Notes: generated from the letters alone by a model not told the origin. Positions 50,376 to 62,774 are shown, counted from the first letter of the stretch. The stretch is 64,000 nucleotides of DNA from Ridgeia piscesae (GCA_025642075.2 JAODUO010000052.1:792001-856000), one strand, 5' to 3'. Numbers and translations are program-made.

Positions 50376-51440
50376 CTAATTGTCTTTCAAAATATAGATG
50401 ACAGACATGTGTAAATTATAGCGCATAAATATTTAATGATCCTTTGCACTGAACCGCTGGGCCTGACATCTGGTGGGGGGTTTCCTTGGTTTGGGGCGAT
50501 TTCGGTAGATGGCCAAAGTTGATGTAATGGGCAGAAGGAAGGCGACTCTCGACCCGACCCAATTGATTCTTTGACATGAGCGAGTAACAGAGGAGTATCT
50601 CTGAGGTAACACTTCACCCCAGACCTGTTACACACCTCCCCCACTGCGCCCTGTGTCACACTAGATGTGGTTTGCACCTGCCAGTACGGGGTTGTTCTCA
50701 CCTTACCTTTTCCCTCCCCCCTCATCCAGGGATCTCCGCGCATGCAATTTGAAACCTCACTTATTATTTTGTGGCTAGACTACATTAAACGATGCAGTGA
50801 TTCATGTTAAACTTGTGGCAGTATGTTTTTACGCTGAAATTTATTTTAGAAATGACATCGTTCCTTGTCGCTGGTAATAATCCCTGTTAGTCATAGCAGT
50901 TGATGATGAAAGGTTAGATTTCTTGTAATCATTTACCTAGAGAGGAAACATATTTGGTATTGTGTGACACCATTAAATGGGGGATCGCAAAACGATCCAG
51001 AAATCATAGGTTTTATTGGTGATTTATTACCATTAGATACAGCAAAGCTCTGTTAATGTTCGATCCTTGTGGAGGTAATGGAAGGGGTTAGTTCAGTCCA
51101 ATACACTTAGCACCCCCGTCCCTTGACACCCCACACAGAAGGCAGTTTTTATGCTGTGATATACACAGCAGGTAATTACAGGTTGGCAGAGACAACGATT
51201 ACTTTCATTTGCACCTGCCATTCTTCAGGTACACTGGCAGTGATTGATATAATATGAGGAAACAAAAATGCTGTCCAGTGTGTATTGTGGCCAGTAATTG
51301 TGCAGATTCACTGCCATTTGTCCTCTGTGTCTGACTGCCTCAGGGGTTAGGGTGGTAGGGTGGTAAGTGGGGGTTATTATTTCAGGGGACTGGCCTGGCA
51401 CAAGGACATTCATGTGATACCTGTCTGAAGATCCCTAGGT
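50376..51440. other. Unique intron sequence, no gene recognised
   Basis: Single-copy. The 118-codon minus frame 50387-50743 shows no domain. Confidence 0.55.
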
Positions 51441-51441
51441 G

Positions 51442-52060
51442 AACTGATATGAAGGTGAACTGATCTGTAGGTGAACTGATCCGTAGGTGAACTGATCCGT
51501 AGGTGAACTGATCTGTAGGTGAACTGAACTTTAGGTGAACTGAACTTTAGGTGAACTGATCCATAGGTGAACTGATCTGTAGGTGAACTGATCCATAGGT
51601 GAACTGATCCGTAGGTGAACTGATCCGTAGGTGAACTGATCTGTAGGTGAACTGAACTTTAGGTGAACTGAACTTTAGGTGAACTGATCCATAGGTGAAC
51701 TGATCTGTAGGTGAACTAATCCATAAGTGAACTGATCCGTAGGTGAACTGAACTTTAGGTGAACTGATCCATAGGTGACCTGATCTGTAGGTGAACTGAT
51801 TCATAGGTGAACTGGTCCATAGGTAAACTGATATGTAGGTGAACTGATCCATAAGTGAACTGATCTGTAGGTGAACTGATCTGTAGGTGAACTGATCCAT
51901 AGGTGAACTGATCCATAGGTGAACTGAACTTTAGGTGAACTGATCCATAGGTGAACTGATCTGTAGGTGAACTGATCCATAGGTGAACTGATCCATAGGT
52001 GAACCGATCCATAAGTGAACTGATATATGTAGGTGAACTGATCCATAGGATAGCAGATCG
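51442..52060. repeat. 16-bp tandem array (about 38 copies), GTGAACTGATCCATAG
   Basis: Strict 16-bp period with three main flavours at the variable part: ATCCATAG, ATCTGTAG/ATCCGTAG and AACTTTAG. They recur in similar orders, giving a loose higher-order pattern. Minus Tyr/Ser/His-rich frames are by-products. Confidence 0.97.
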
Positions 52061-54410
52061 ATAGATGAAGCAATATGTAACACTGATCCATAGGTAATTC
52101 GTAGGTAAACAGATACATGGACACCTATACAGAGGCCCTTCCAATGACATGTTAGCAGCACGAAGTGTCAGCCCCTTGTGCTACTTGGTCAGTCCAGTCC
52201 ACATATCACATCTAACAGTGAGAAGTTTATTTCAAGGAAGGATGTTGTGAAAAACCTGTAGAGTGATCTCTGCCCACGTGTAACGACTGTTTTGGTCTAG
52301 TTTGACGAAGCAGAGAGCCGCCATGTGTGCCAAAGATGGCAGACGAGCAACAGATGTGGGGGGTAGGGTATTTACCCTCGCCTTTCACATGCAGGAGACA
52401 TAAACTTGGAGACAGCTGGCTACTTGAAAGAGTCAGCACATGCACAAACATAGGTGTCTCTCTCTTTGATGTCGTCTCAAGTCTGGTGATACGTTTGGTG
52501 ACACGTCGATGACATCCTCTACTTGCTCAAGTGGCATCCAGATGGCACTTTTGAGACATACATCTGGTCATTTGAACGGCTGACCATTCAGCTGAATGTG
52601 TGTCCGTCAACGTGTGCGTGTCTGTCAGTGTAGTCATAACCCTGCTGCTTACATGGCAGGCTGCGTGGTGCTATTTGTTGTGAATAAACAGGAAGCAGCC
52701 TGGTGTACCTCTGTGATTCATAAACCCCACTAAGTCATGAACATCCTAACAGACACGCGCGTACTGTATACCCTGTTGACAACTCGCTTACAAACTGCCA
52801 CACGGAGGATGTACATTCTGCAGTCATTGGAAGCCTAACCACAACCCACCCAACAACAACTAACCTAATGCCAGCTGGGAATCACCCCAACTCTAGCTAA
52901 TTGTAACAATTTACCTTTACCCTAGGGAGTACTGTAATGACTTTATTCACTAACCATTAGTCATCTGATTGATTCCAGTTACTACAAAGTTACTCAAAGC
53001 TAGTGTAGTTAATCATTTTGTAAACTCCATGTAACTGTCTGACATCACAATTTTTTTTAAAGTGTAGACTTAACTGGTATTTTTTCTTTGCAGAAGTGAA
53101 TGTAAACAACAGAGAAAATTACCTCTACTCGTATTTAGGAAATTAAAATTACATTTACATCAAACATTGCTTCCAACACTCACACTAACTATATTATGTT
53201 CCTGGTTTATTAAGATTTATTGAAAGACTTAACAGGTATCCACATGCATGTGATAAAACTGCCAGTTAAATGGAAAACACAACAATTCAAGTTCAATTAC
53301 CCGTTGATAATTCGCCAAGTTTGAGAGATTTCACCAAGCATCCCTCCCTCCTTTAGAAACCCTCTTCCCCTGTTTCACACCCCATTTGTGGGGTCATCAA
53401 TCACCACCTGGGAAACTTTGTCATTGAAAGGGACTCAGCTGAAGTTAGTGGGCTATTGCATCATTTAGCTGCAAAAGCCCACATTGAATTTCCCGCCAAG
53501 TCTTGCCTGACTGAGTCCCCTGAAAGCCCATATTGTGAGGGCCTGGGAACCCTTTGCAACCCCCTCCCAACCCGCCTGGCAACCTGCCCACCCTCCTGGC
53601 ACTTTAAAGTTTTCATTGGGGTCTTGTGCACACTGTGACAATAGGCATGGTCATTGGGTACTTTCACTATAGAGTAACAACTTGATTATAAAGCCCTTAA
53701 AACAAATTCAACCAAAGGTGAATTCGGTAAGTTTTTAGTACCTGGTAAATATTTAAAGTACACCAATGCAATAAATCTAAACATGATGAACTTGGTCCTA
53801 ATGTCATATATTACAAAGCATGGGTATCATTTGTTAAAAACACTTATTTCAATATTAAAAAGCAGGTTATTTGATTTGAAAAATGTAGTAAATCAGTTAT
53901 AGTTTAATTATTTATTCATACTTCGTCTTCCTAAGGGTCGATAGTTTTAAGTGGTTAGCCAGTTCATGAGTTCAGTTTCCGCCAGGGCACTGTGGGACAA
54001 ATCTAGATTGGAAACCCCTGGCATTAGGTGTGGTATTACACTGGCAATTAGTTCCCTCTACATTCACCCCAGTCGACTGATGACACTCATTATGTGGGAG
54101 GTCAGGTCCATGAGTTCTCACAGCTTATGTAAGACTTTCTGTAACACCCTGGCTACCTGGGGTCCTTAACATTACTTACCCTCTCCACCTTGGGGAATCT
54201 GCCCTGTTTATTGCAGGTCTCACAAATGACATGTCTTATGTAACATACCCCTTGTATTCTGTGTGTCAGAACCTCGTATCTAGGGTTAATAGGGAGGTAA
54301 CTGTCAGGGTGGACAAACACAGACCCACGGCACCAAGTATAGGATCCATGTTTCATTATACACATACTGCCTTCCACTATCTGCCCTACTCTGCTCTCTC
54401 GCTCTCCTGG
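52061..54410. other. Mostly unique intron sequence (2.3 kb), no gene recognised
   Basis: No array and no recognisable coding segment. Short frames at 52327-52512 and 53951-54169 are uninformative. Confidence 0.55.
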
Positions 54411-54414
54411 CTCC

Positions 54415-54765
54415 CTCTTGCTCTTGCTCTTGCTCTTGCATGTGAACTCTGTCCATCTGTAACTGAGTGCTCCCACTCTCTCAGTCACTTGGTCACTCAC
54501 TCACTCTCTCACTCATTCATTCACCCACTCACCTACTGCCTGGCTCACTCACTCACTCACTCACTCACTCACTCACTCACTCACTCACTCACTCACTCAC
54601 TCACTCACTCACTCACTCACTCACTCACTCACTCACTCACTCACTCACTCACTCACTCGATCACCCACTCACTCACCCACTCAATCACCCACCCATCCAC
54701 TCACCCACCCACTCACCCACCCAGTCACCCACCCAGTCACCCACCCACTAACTCACTCTCTCTAC
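54415..54765. repeat. (CTTGCT)n, (CACT)n about 28 copies, then (CACCCACT)-type repeat
   Basis: A pure CACT run at about 54546-54657 passes into mixed CACCCA/CACTCA. The 215-codon Thr/His/Ser/Leu frame is an artefact. Confidence 0.96.
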
Positions 54766-54769
54766 CTCT

Positions 54770-55720
54770 CTGCTTCCCTATCCATCTTTATCCCAATTTT
54801 TGGCTCTGTCTCCCCCCCTCTTTCCCACCTCCTGCTTTGCTCCACTTTCCCCTGTTTACTCCTGTAGAACATACATAAGTGTACACAAATGTACAAGAAT
54901 TACACAGGCAATGTACAGACTACACACAGCATACACTGTGGTGCCACCTAGTGGATGGGTTTAAACTTATTTTACTTATTACAACTGACCGACAAACCAA
55001 GTATCCACTGTTTGTTTTATTATGGCTTCTAACATTTCTATAGTGACATGTCTGTTTCTATGATACATACATGTCCCATATGGTTATATTTATGTATGAA
55101 CATTTTGATTTATTCAATGTAGCTAGTGGGTTTTAGGTCTTAATTCATTTCCTCCAAACACCCCAAACTTGAGCTAATGCAGGAATCGCTGACATTATAA
55201 TACTTCTTAGTCTAATATATCTACTTAGCTTTTTCCTGGCCTGATGATCTGATGGCCTGACCTATGATGAGGCTCACGTTACATTAAGTTATAATTGCAA
55301 TTTAAAATTAAACATGACACACTGAAAATTCCTTCCACAAAGGTAATGTTTTTACACTCGGTGCGGCCGAGCGTAAACACCTTCTGGCGATGATTATTTC
55401 TGGTTGGATTCAGTCAGAGCCCACTGTAGCCTGCTTGGAGAAGTGGGTTTGGGTAGTTATTTACATTAATTGCTTTTCCAAACACTGCTGACTGAGCTAA
55501 CTCAGATAGAGGTGCAGTTAGTGGACATGCATCACTTGTTTATCATGGTTGATTGGTTCTTATGTCATGATTGGTTCTGCTTCGTTGGGCACCAATAAGA
55601 GGATAGGACACACAAGGAATACACACACAATTTGAAATATTTCTGGTTTTCTGGGTATATTTATATATGTGACACAATATTACGTGTAATGTATATTTTC
55701 TAGATAACAACCTATTGCGT
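54770..55720. other. Unique intron sequence, no gene recognised
   Basis: AT-rich single-copy sequence without a supported feature. Confidence 0.6.
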
Positions 55721-55724
55721 TAGT

Positions 55725-55990
55725 TCAGTTGTGTTATGGCTGCCTTTGTTAATCAATTCATAGCTTTGATGTAAGATAAGTTATGATTATGTTACACCTG
55801 TAGATACAGTATCCTGTTACATTGATCAAATAAGTTATGATTATTAACACAGGTTGACTCAGGATAATTTGATATCAGATAAGTTATGATCATATTACCC
55901 AGGTAAACCCAGGATTGTTTGATATTAGATAAGTTATGATAATATCATAACATAACACAGGTAGATTCAGGTTATTCTGTGTCAGATTTT
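55725..55990. repeat. Degenerate repeat of about 55-60 bp (GATAAGTTATGATNATATTA + CACAGGTAGA...)
   Basis: ATAAGTTATGAT recurs four times (about 55778, 55828, 55879 and 55929), each followed by ACACAGGT/ACCCAGGT and CAGGAT-like sequence. Confidence 0.85.
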
Positions 55991-56570
55991 GTGCCACTTT
56001 TGTACACTGGGCAGTAGGTATGTGTGGCCCCAGTGTAGCATCAGGTAGGGTAGGGTGGAGCCTGTCACCAGTCTGTGTGTGACATCTGGTCAAGGGTGCT
56101 ATCAGGTGTCACCACATACATTGTCACAACATCTGTCCCCTTGTTGGTCTCACTCAACCCATGTGTACCTGTGGTAGGCCTGCAACATGTACTGCCTCAC
56201 CTCTGATGGGAGCTTCTGCATCAATTACCCCCTTGACCTTGAAGGTGTGTGAACTGTGAAGGTTGTATCAGTTGCCCAGGGCACGGTCAGAGCCAACCTA
56301 GTTGACCATTGATGAAGACAGCACACAGCTCACCTCCCACAGAGGACTTGTTGGAGTTCTGATGTCACCATGTAACTAGCATTGTAATAGTTGACAAACT
56401 GTTTAGCATCTGAAGATGCTTATCGAATAACAGTAATATACATGTATTTATTCAATTGGGATGTGCATAGTTGAAATTTTTTTTTTTTTTAATTTGCACT
56501 GAAAATTAAAAAAAACATCAGTAATTTTGTTTTACATTCATTTGCTATTGTACTCATAATCACCAGCAGT
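55991..56570. other. Unique intron sequence, no gene recognised
   Basis: Single-copy; no supported feature. Confidence 0.6.
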
Positions 56571-56574
56571 GTTG

Positions 56575-56707
56575 TTGTAATTGTAATTGTAATTGTAATT
56601 GTAATTGTAATTGTAATTGTAATTGTAATTGTAATTGTAATTGTCATTGTCATTGTCATTGTCATTGTCATTGTCATTGTCATTGCCACCGCCACCGCCA
56701 CCGCCAC
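56575..56707. repeat. Graded hexanucleotide array: TTGTAA x11, TTGTCA x7, TTGCCA x1, CCGCCA x3
   Basis: All blocks keep one 6-bp phase from 56575 to 56706 with no indel. Each block differs from the next by one or two substitutions. Confidence 0.98.
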
Positions 56708-56708
56708 C

Positions 56709-57460
56709 GATCGTCATCAGGTGGAGTCAGGTCTCATATAGGGTGAGAACGATGTTGAAGTCTTGATTATGCCGGAGACTTCTTTCTCCACCTACCACCA
56801 GGTTTTTATTCTTGACAGTGATCTTTAAATGTGTAGCTAGGCCAGTCCCACATCGTAAGTCAGTCACGTAGCTTAATGTACTCCACTGGAATAATGCAGC
56901 CAGACAATAACTTAAGGTGATCTCTCAAATTCAGATCCCTGGTGATGTGTCTAACATGTCCGACAGTGTTTGTCTTACGCTGTGAGTGTGCCACATGTTT
57001 CTCTCACCTCACGTGTACTTGTTTGTTTTTCCACTGTTTTTATGAAACCAGACGCTCACCTTCCTGCAAAGTGCAGCAGGTGACACGCATGCGTTCTATT
57101 ACTCAGTAATTGATATTATATTTGCCAAGGAGACAGAACGTGTGAGCTGTGAAGTCGGTTTATGGCTGGTAGAATTACGTAGTACATTGTGAGAAGAGGT
57201 GTGAAGCCATCTTGTCCCTGTCTCTGTCTCCATTGCAGCTCTGGGTCATGTGTCAGTCACATGACCATCAGTGAAGTTGCCATGTGATTCTGTCTCTTGT
57301 GTACTTTAACTATACCCATTTGTCAACTAAGTTAGGTCAGTAGTGCTTCATTTAATATACCTACACCTATTTGTGAAACAAGTTAGCAGATTGTATGTCC
57401 GTATAAGTTTGAAGGCATATGTTTGCAGAATGCACACACACACGCATGCATGCACACCAC
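56709..57460. other. Unique intron sequence, no gene recognised
   Basis: Single-copy; no supported feature. Confidence 0.6.
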
Positions 57461-57522
57461 ACACCCACCCACCCACCCACCCACCCACCCACCCACCACA
57501 CCACCACCCACCCACCACCCAG

Positions 57523-57572
<50 letters not shown>
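57432..57572. repeat. CACACGCATGCATGCACACC, (CACC)n and (TA)n compound microsatellite
   Basis: (CCCA)n at about 57464-57520 leads into GTGTG and (TA)n 57532-57571, ending TACACAGCTGTATATACAG. Thr-His-Pro and Ile-Tyr frames are by-products. Confidence 0.95.
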
Positions 57573-57578
<6 letters not shown>

Positions 57579-58025
57579 CTGTATATACAGTGTACACCAT
57601 TCATGACTTTTACTCAGTTCAGCATTTGACAGTGTGTAATATTTTAACATAATACACATTGACATTGGTCGTCAATGTCAATTATTTTTATAAATCATGC
57701 ATAGACCGCATAACCAGCACATTGGCTTAGGTTGCTTTTGTGGTGTTTTTTGGGGTGGTGATGGTGCTCCTGGCGGAATATACCATATAATGCGCCCCAT
57801 TTATAATGCGGTTCCATTTCGTGGATCCCGACTACCGCGTTATGAGGCACGACTGTAACTAGAATGACTTGTAGAGAAATTAAAACAGACAACATTCATT
57901 GTTATATCTGTGTAGGTTTTGTCATTAGGGATATGTTGTAGGTTCTGTAGTTCCCATTTAAGGTTCCAATGAAGGACATTTTGTAAGTGGCAGAATGTCA
58001 ACGTTCGTAGATAATGAATTACTCT
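57573..58025. other. Unique intron sequence, no gene recognised
   Basis: Single-copy; no supported feature. Confidence 0.6.
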
Positions 58026-58268
<243 letters not shown>

Positions 58269-58580
58269 AGCAGACTTCAATGTAAGTCATTACAGCAGAT
58301 ACTGATCTATTGCAGCCTACTCGCCTTTCAAAGAGAAGCCCTAATCGTATGCAAATGTATGCATGTCCATTAAGTGGGGTTGTATGGAGGGCCCCAGTGA
58401 AGCACCCCCATGCCCCACTCAGGTGTCCCCTTCCGGCTATCAAAAAATAAATCTTCTGGTGACGAATGACATCCAGGTAGCCATGTTTTATCTGACCACA
58501 GTTCACTGAGGGGCAGTACTGGCTAATGTACATACACTGCTGGTGACACAAGTATTGCCTTGATGCCTTGATCTACTGCA

Positions 58581-58786
58581 GGGCACAGTAGCTTAGTGGT
58601 TAGAATACCAGACCGTCAACTTAAAGGACCCAGGTTCAAATCCTCTGCTGCTATTTCAAACCTGGAACAAGGTTCTTTACTCTCCAATGCTCCAGTTTTC
58701 TCAGCTATGTGAACGGAAATTTAAGTACAAGTAGTTTTTGTGTATTACTTGCAACATGGCTGAATGCTTCCCATATAAATTGAGAG
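58581..58786 (+). mobile_element. tRNA-derived SINE, copy 1
   Basis: An RNA polymerase III promoter is visible. The A box is TAGCTTAGTGG at 58589-58599 and the B box GGTTCAAATCC at 58633-58643, spaced as in a tRNA. The body contains AATGCTCCAGTTTTCTCAGC, and the tail holds CATGGCTGAATGCTTCCCAT. Body and tail match copy 2 at 60680. No clear poly-A tail or target-site duplication was found, so this is an old copy. It lies 650 bp before the second kinase exon, in sense orientation. Confidence 0.82.
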
Positions 58787-59441
58787 GATGTTTGATTGAG
58801 CCAAGGAATAATGTGTAAACACTTTGATCAGTCCTGAAGACTGAATACTACGCCATAAAAACCTTTATTTGTTTGATCTGGGCTTCCATGGCTGCTCCAT
58901 TCCAAATTGTTGATGATGGATACAATTTTATGTAGGAACCACTGTTATGGATCTTTTCTGTATGTCTACTTACTGTAACAGTGCGTTTTTGGATTTGTAT
59001 AATGATATTTATTGTTTTTTTATATAAACAGTAAATGTTGGTTGTAATATAGCCATATATAATAACATAGCCAAGTATCCTCAAAGGTTTTGAAGTATGA
59101 TATTTTAATTATGATTGTTTTGTTTGATGTATGATAACTGGTGAAAAGTGACTGGTATTCAGTGTTTGGAATGGAAGTTCTCCAGGCAGACACACAAGGA
59201 CCCTTGATTGAGGGAAGGAACATGGTTTGGTGGGAAAGTTGGGTAGATATTTTATTGGGAAGGAGAGAAAGGACTACTAGTGGAAGGAGGAGAAGAAGGA
59301 AAAGAAGGAGAAAGTGGTGACAGGCACGTCATCTTGTGACAACAACTGACAATATGTGACACAATGTGATATGGTGTGACATGAACTGTCACAGGGACCT
59401 TGTGTAATGACAGTGCCTTACAAGACTTGTCTTTGTTGCAG
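58787..59441. other. Intron end upstream of the second kinase exon
   Basis: Unique sequence with a purine-rich GGAGGAGAAGAAGGAAAAGA patch (59280-59315) and GTGACA/TGTGAC motifs (59310-59395). It ends in the polypyrimidine tract and acceptor CTTGTCTTTGTTGCAG at 59426-59441. Confidence 0.7.
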
Positions 59442-59500
59442 AGATCTAAAGATGGAGAATGTGATGCTGGATGAAAAGAAGAAGAATATCAAACTGATAG
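59442..59500 (+). CDS. HUNK-like: Small exon of the HUNK-like kinase: catalytic loop
   Basis: The exon is 59 nt: one base completing Arg (AG|A), 19 codons and one base of a split codon. It encodes DLKMENVMLDEKKKNIKLI, which follows the VVHR of the preceding exon and forms the HRDLKxxN catalytic loop (kinase subdomain VIb). The catalytic Asp and Lys and the magnesium-binding Asn are all present, so an active kinase is predicted. It ends ATA-G before the donor GTAAGT at 59501. The spare G with AT from the next exon would make the Asp of DFG. Compared with HUNK as I know it (LLLDEDNNIKLI), the loop after LDE appears one residue longer. The acceptor CTTTGTTGCAG at 59441 is good. Confidence 0.93.
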
Positions 59501-59515
59501 GTAAGTGTCTGGAGC

Positions 59516-59640
59516 GACAAACTTGTTCGCCTTCTTCTTTTGCTCTTCCTTCTTCTTTTCCTTCTCCTGCTCTTTCTCCTTCTTGTTCTCCTCCTCCTCT
59601 TCCTTCTCCTCCTTCCCCTTCCGTTCCATCATCCGTGCAT
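59516..59640. repeat. Pyrimidine-rich CTT/CTC tract just after the donor
   Basis: Irregular TTCTTCTTTTGCTCTTCCTT and CTCCTCCTCCTCTTCCTTCT sequence in the first 130 bp of the following intron. It mirrors in composition the purine tract before the exon (59280-59315). Confidence 0.85.
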
Positions 59641-59699
59641 CTTTTTTGGGGGAGGGATCACACCACATGGTTCCATCCGTTCAACAAGACGTCATCACC

Positions 59700-59945
59700 C
59701 TCTATGATGACCTGTCAGCATCAACAGTCCTAAATGTCCACCACAGTGACCTGTCAAAACCATATGTCCTAAATGTCCAAGACAATCACTAATCAACAGT
59801 CCAAAATGTCCACCACAGTAACCCATCAGAACCAGCTGTCATAAATGTCCACCATTGACTTGTTGATATAAACTGTCCTAAATGTCCACATCTCTGACTT
59901 GTCAAAACCAGCTATCCTAAATGTCCACCTCTGTCAGGACTATAA
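59700..59945. repeat. Degenerate repeat of about 40-50 bp (CCTAAATGTCCACCACAGTG + ACCTGTCAAAACCA)
   Basis: CTAAATGTCC recurs about six times with ACCTGTCA/ACTTGTCA and AACCAGCTGTC between copies. Confidence 0.88.
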
Positions 59946-60679
59946 TCACGACCAACTGTTCTCATGGACTAAATATAGATATACCTCCCTATTTTGGTGC
60001 GTATTCTGAGTCATTATTTCCCGCGGCTCCCCTGCAACGTATGTCACTTTAGTGCTAAGTGCTTATAAATGATCCAGTCAGGCACTGTTGGTCACGACAC
60101 ACAGAACCAGGTAAGTTTATTTACTCATTTATGCGTCCTCCAACATATACCACAGCGAAGTGTTGAAGTCTGACTGATTCATCTGTCTGTGTACTTAGCC
60201 CACTGTGCAACATCGACATCGCCCTGACTGCCAGGAGAGCCCAGTAAATCTTGGGTTTATTGTTACCTGGGTCTGAGTCATGGGCACAGACCGCAAGTGC
60301 CTGGACCACGAGGCAGTGTACTTGTGGTTTCCTTGTGTCTGTCATCTGCTAAATGTAATTCTCCGTATCTCGGCTGACCCTCCCCCCAGACCTGTGACCC
60401 ACCTGCGCCCACCTGGGACGCACGTTGTCACGAAGGTGTCACCGAATGTCTGTAAGTCACATGTCCAGCCTGCAGGCTGTAATCTTCACATCAGACGTTT
60501 CAATGCGTGTTGATAAATTGTTTACACATACGGAACACCTGTAAGAATGATTGCTCTTTGGGGCACCCTCTGGTGGTTGGCAACCCCAGACAAGTCACAA
60601 GTCGTATCCATCATGGTCACTGCTGAGTTATGTTGAAATCCAGGATACTTTGAAAACTAGATTGGACAGACACATTTAC
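59946..60679. other. Unique intron sequence, no gene recognised
   Basis: Single-copy. No exon beginning with the remainder of the DFG motif in the right phase was found. Confidence 0.55.
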
Positions 60680-60907
60680 ACAATGATGTGTAGGTCAGTA
60701 GCGAAAGCTTTGGACTCTCGACTAAGAGAACCCGGGTTCGAATCCTGTGCTGCCAGGTCAAACCTTGGGCAAGTTCAGTCACTCTACATTGCTCCAGTTC
60801 ACTCAGCTGTATGCATGAGCATCTGGCTATAGACAGTGGTGGATATTTGTGTACGGATAGACTTTGTGCATTAATTGCAGTGTGGCTGAATTCTTCCCAG
60901 GGAAATC
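60680..60907 (+). mobile_element. tRNA-derived SINE, copy 2
   Basis: The tRNA-like head carries TAGGTCAGTAGCGAAAGC (A-box region, 60691-60708) and a perfect B box GGTTCGAATCC at 60735-60745. The body ATTGCTCCAGTTCACTCAGC and tail GTGTGGCTGAATTCTTCCCA match copy 1. Its head differs in detail from copy 1, so the two are old, diverged members of one family or related subfamilies. Confidence 0.85.
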
Positions 60908-61045
60908 AACATATCTGAGCCCAATGTGTTTTTAACCATCCTGGATATTATAAAGTTATATCTGAACCCAGGCCATCCATCATGGTTATTATATAATGAT
61001 ATCTGAACTGTGACCAGGTCACATCCATCAGTGTAATTACAGAGG
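60908..61045. repeat. Short degenerate repeat of about 55-60 bp (ATATCTGAAC...CATCCATCATGG)
   Basis: TATCTGAGCCCAATG, TATCTGAACCCAGGCC and TATCTGAACTGTGACCAGG begin three successive units, each followed by a CATCC-type segment. It begins where SINE copy 2 ends. Confidence 0.7.
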
Positions 61046-61369
61046 TTCAAGACAACTTGATATGATGCTAGCAAGAATAATCCTTGCATCTGTCACTTAG
61101 TTTGTCTTCTTAGATTTCTTCAGGAAGTTCTAGGAAAGGTGGGGTTGAACCCAAGTGATTTCTTTTTGGGAAGCATTGGAAGGTTGAAGCAGAAGTCTAA
61201 ATTTGGAAATTTGATAACAATCATTATTTTTTATAAAGCTAGAACTTAGTTGTCTTGCTGTCAGACTTGTCCAGGTGCCAGCCTCCACAGACCCAGCTAC
61301 AGTCAACTAGTTGGGGTAGGTGGGGAGCATATTCTGTCGGTTGGCCAAGACGTGTCTCTCGATTTTACT

Positions 61370-61866
61370 GACTATCTGTGAACATGATTCATATAGTACG
61401 TATTTAGATATAACAGACTATCTGTGAACATTATTCATATGGTGTGTATTTACATTTAACAGACTATCTGTGAACATGATTCATACAGTGTGTATTTAGA
61501 TTTGAGTGATTATCTGTGAACATGATTCATACAGTGTGTATTTAGATTTGAGTGACTATCTGTGAACATGATTCATACAGCGTGTATTTAGATTTGAGTG
61601 ACTATCTGTGAACATGATTCATACAGCATGTATTTAGATTTGAGTGACTATCTGTGAACATGATTCATACAGTGTGTATTTAGATTTGAGTGACTATCTG
61701 TGAATGGGATTCATACAGCGTGTATTTAGATTTGAGTGACTATCTGTGAATGGGATTCATACAGCATGTACATAGATTTGAGCGACTATCTGTGAACATG
61801 ATTCATACAGTGTGTACTTAGATTTGAGTGACTATCTGTGAACATGATTCACACAGCCTGTATTTA
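61370..61866. repeat. 46-bp tandem array (about 11 copies), GACTATCTGTGAACATGATT + CATACAGTGTGTATTTAGAT...
   Basis: TATCTGTGAA at 61511 and TATCTGTGAACATG at 61557 show the 46-bp step. Variants GAATGGGATT and CATGTACATAG occur toward the right. The first two copies have ATTTAACAGA instead of TTTGAGTGA. Confidence 0.95.
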
Positions 61867-62770
61867 GACCAGTGTGACCCGTCTACTTATCCCGTCTTGT
61901 CTCTCTTTCCTGGGTTCTATTTCGGCTGTGGTCTACCTAGGGTTGTGGTAGATTAGGGATGTGGTCTGTGTCCTCTATCTTGGGGTTTCCACAGAAATGT
62001 GAGGGTGAAGTGGCTCTCACCGTGACACGGAGACCCCCAGCGAACTCTGTTGTTTCTGTGTGACAGTAATGCTACAACTATGTAGACGTCTTGTCACACA
62101 GGCATTATCAGATTGGTGTATTTTGGGCGAGGGCCACTGCAGCAGGCACTTGAAGCTCACTTGATATGCAATCTCCTATCAGATTATGCAGCAATGATTA
62201 AGACAATCATTGTAGATACCAGTGTGAAAATGTGGGCAAAAAGGAATAATTTTTTTAAGATACAAGCCATGACGATTGCAAAGTGCACCATCCAAAGCTG
62301 TTGAACCAGATGTTCAACGATAATAATAATAATGACACATAATTCATTCTGTACAGATTCAGCTCAGTTAATAGAAATATTGTTGTTGAAATAGTTTGGA
62401 ATTGTCAGTATTAGTGACAGTAAACTACCTTTCAGAAACCCTTCCCCTTAGACTGCCGTGTCGCTAGCCTGGATTGCCAAGATGCAGGGAAGTGGCAGCA
62501 ATTTTTTTCATTTACCCTGAATCTGAGTAAACATGGTGATTGGCTCTCAGGCTAACTGTAAAGTAAAATATAAAATAGGGGCAGATGTTGATCAGTTACT
62601 ACTACGTTTAGGCAAATGATATGTGTGAATCAGTGACAGTGTGGATCTGTTAGCTTTAGTGTAAGTACTCATATCATCATATCAATGTTTACAAACTTTC
62701 ATCTGGCGGAGGGAGGGGTGGGTGTTTTCAGCCAGATGAAAATTATTTCATGATGCTCTGAGATGACCCC
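61867..62770. other. Unique intron sequence, no gene recognised
   Basis: Single-copy. CTATTTCGGCTG near 61918 resembles DFG codons but has no AG before it. A 63-codon frame at 62113-62304 has no known features. Confidence 0.55.
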
Positions 62771-62774
62771 TGAC

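Noticed and set aside
61910..61935. CTATTTCGGC as the start of the next kinase exon (DFG)
   Set aside because: No AG acceptor directly precedes ATTTCGG, and the following codons do not continue a kinase activation segment.
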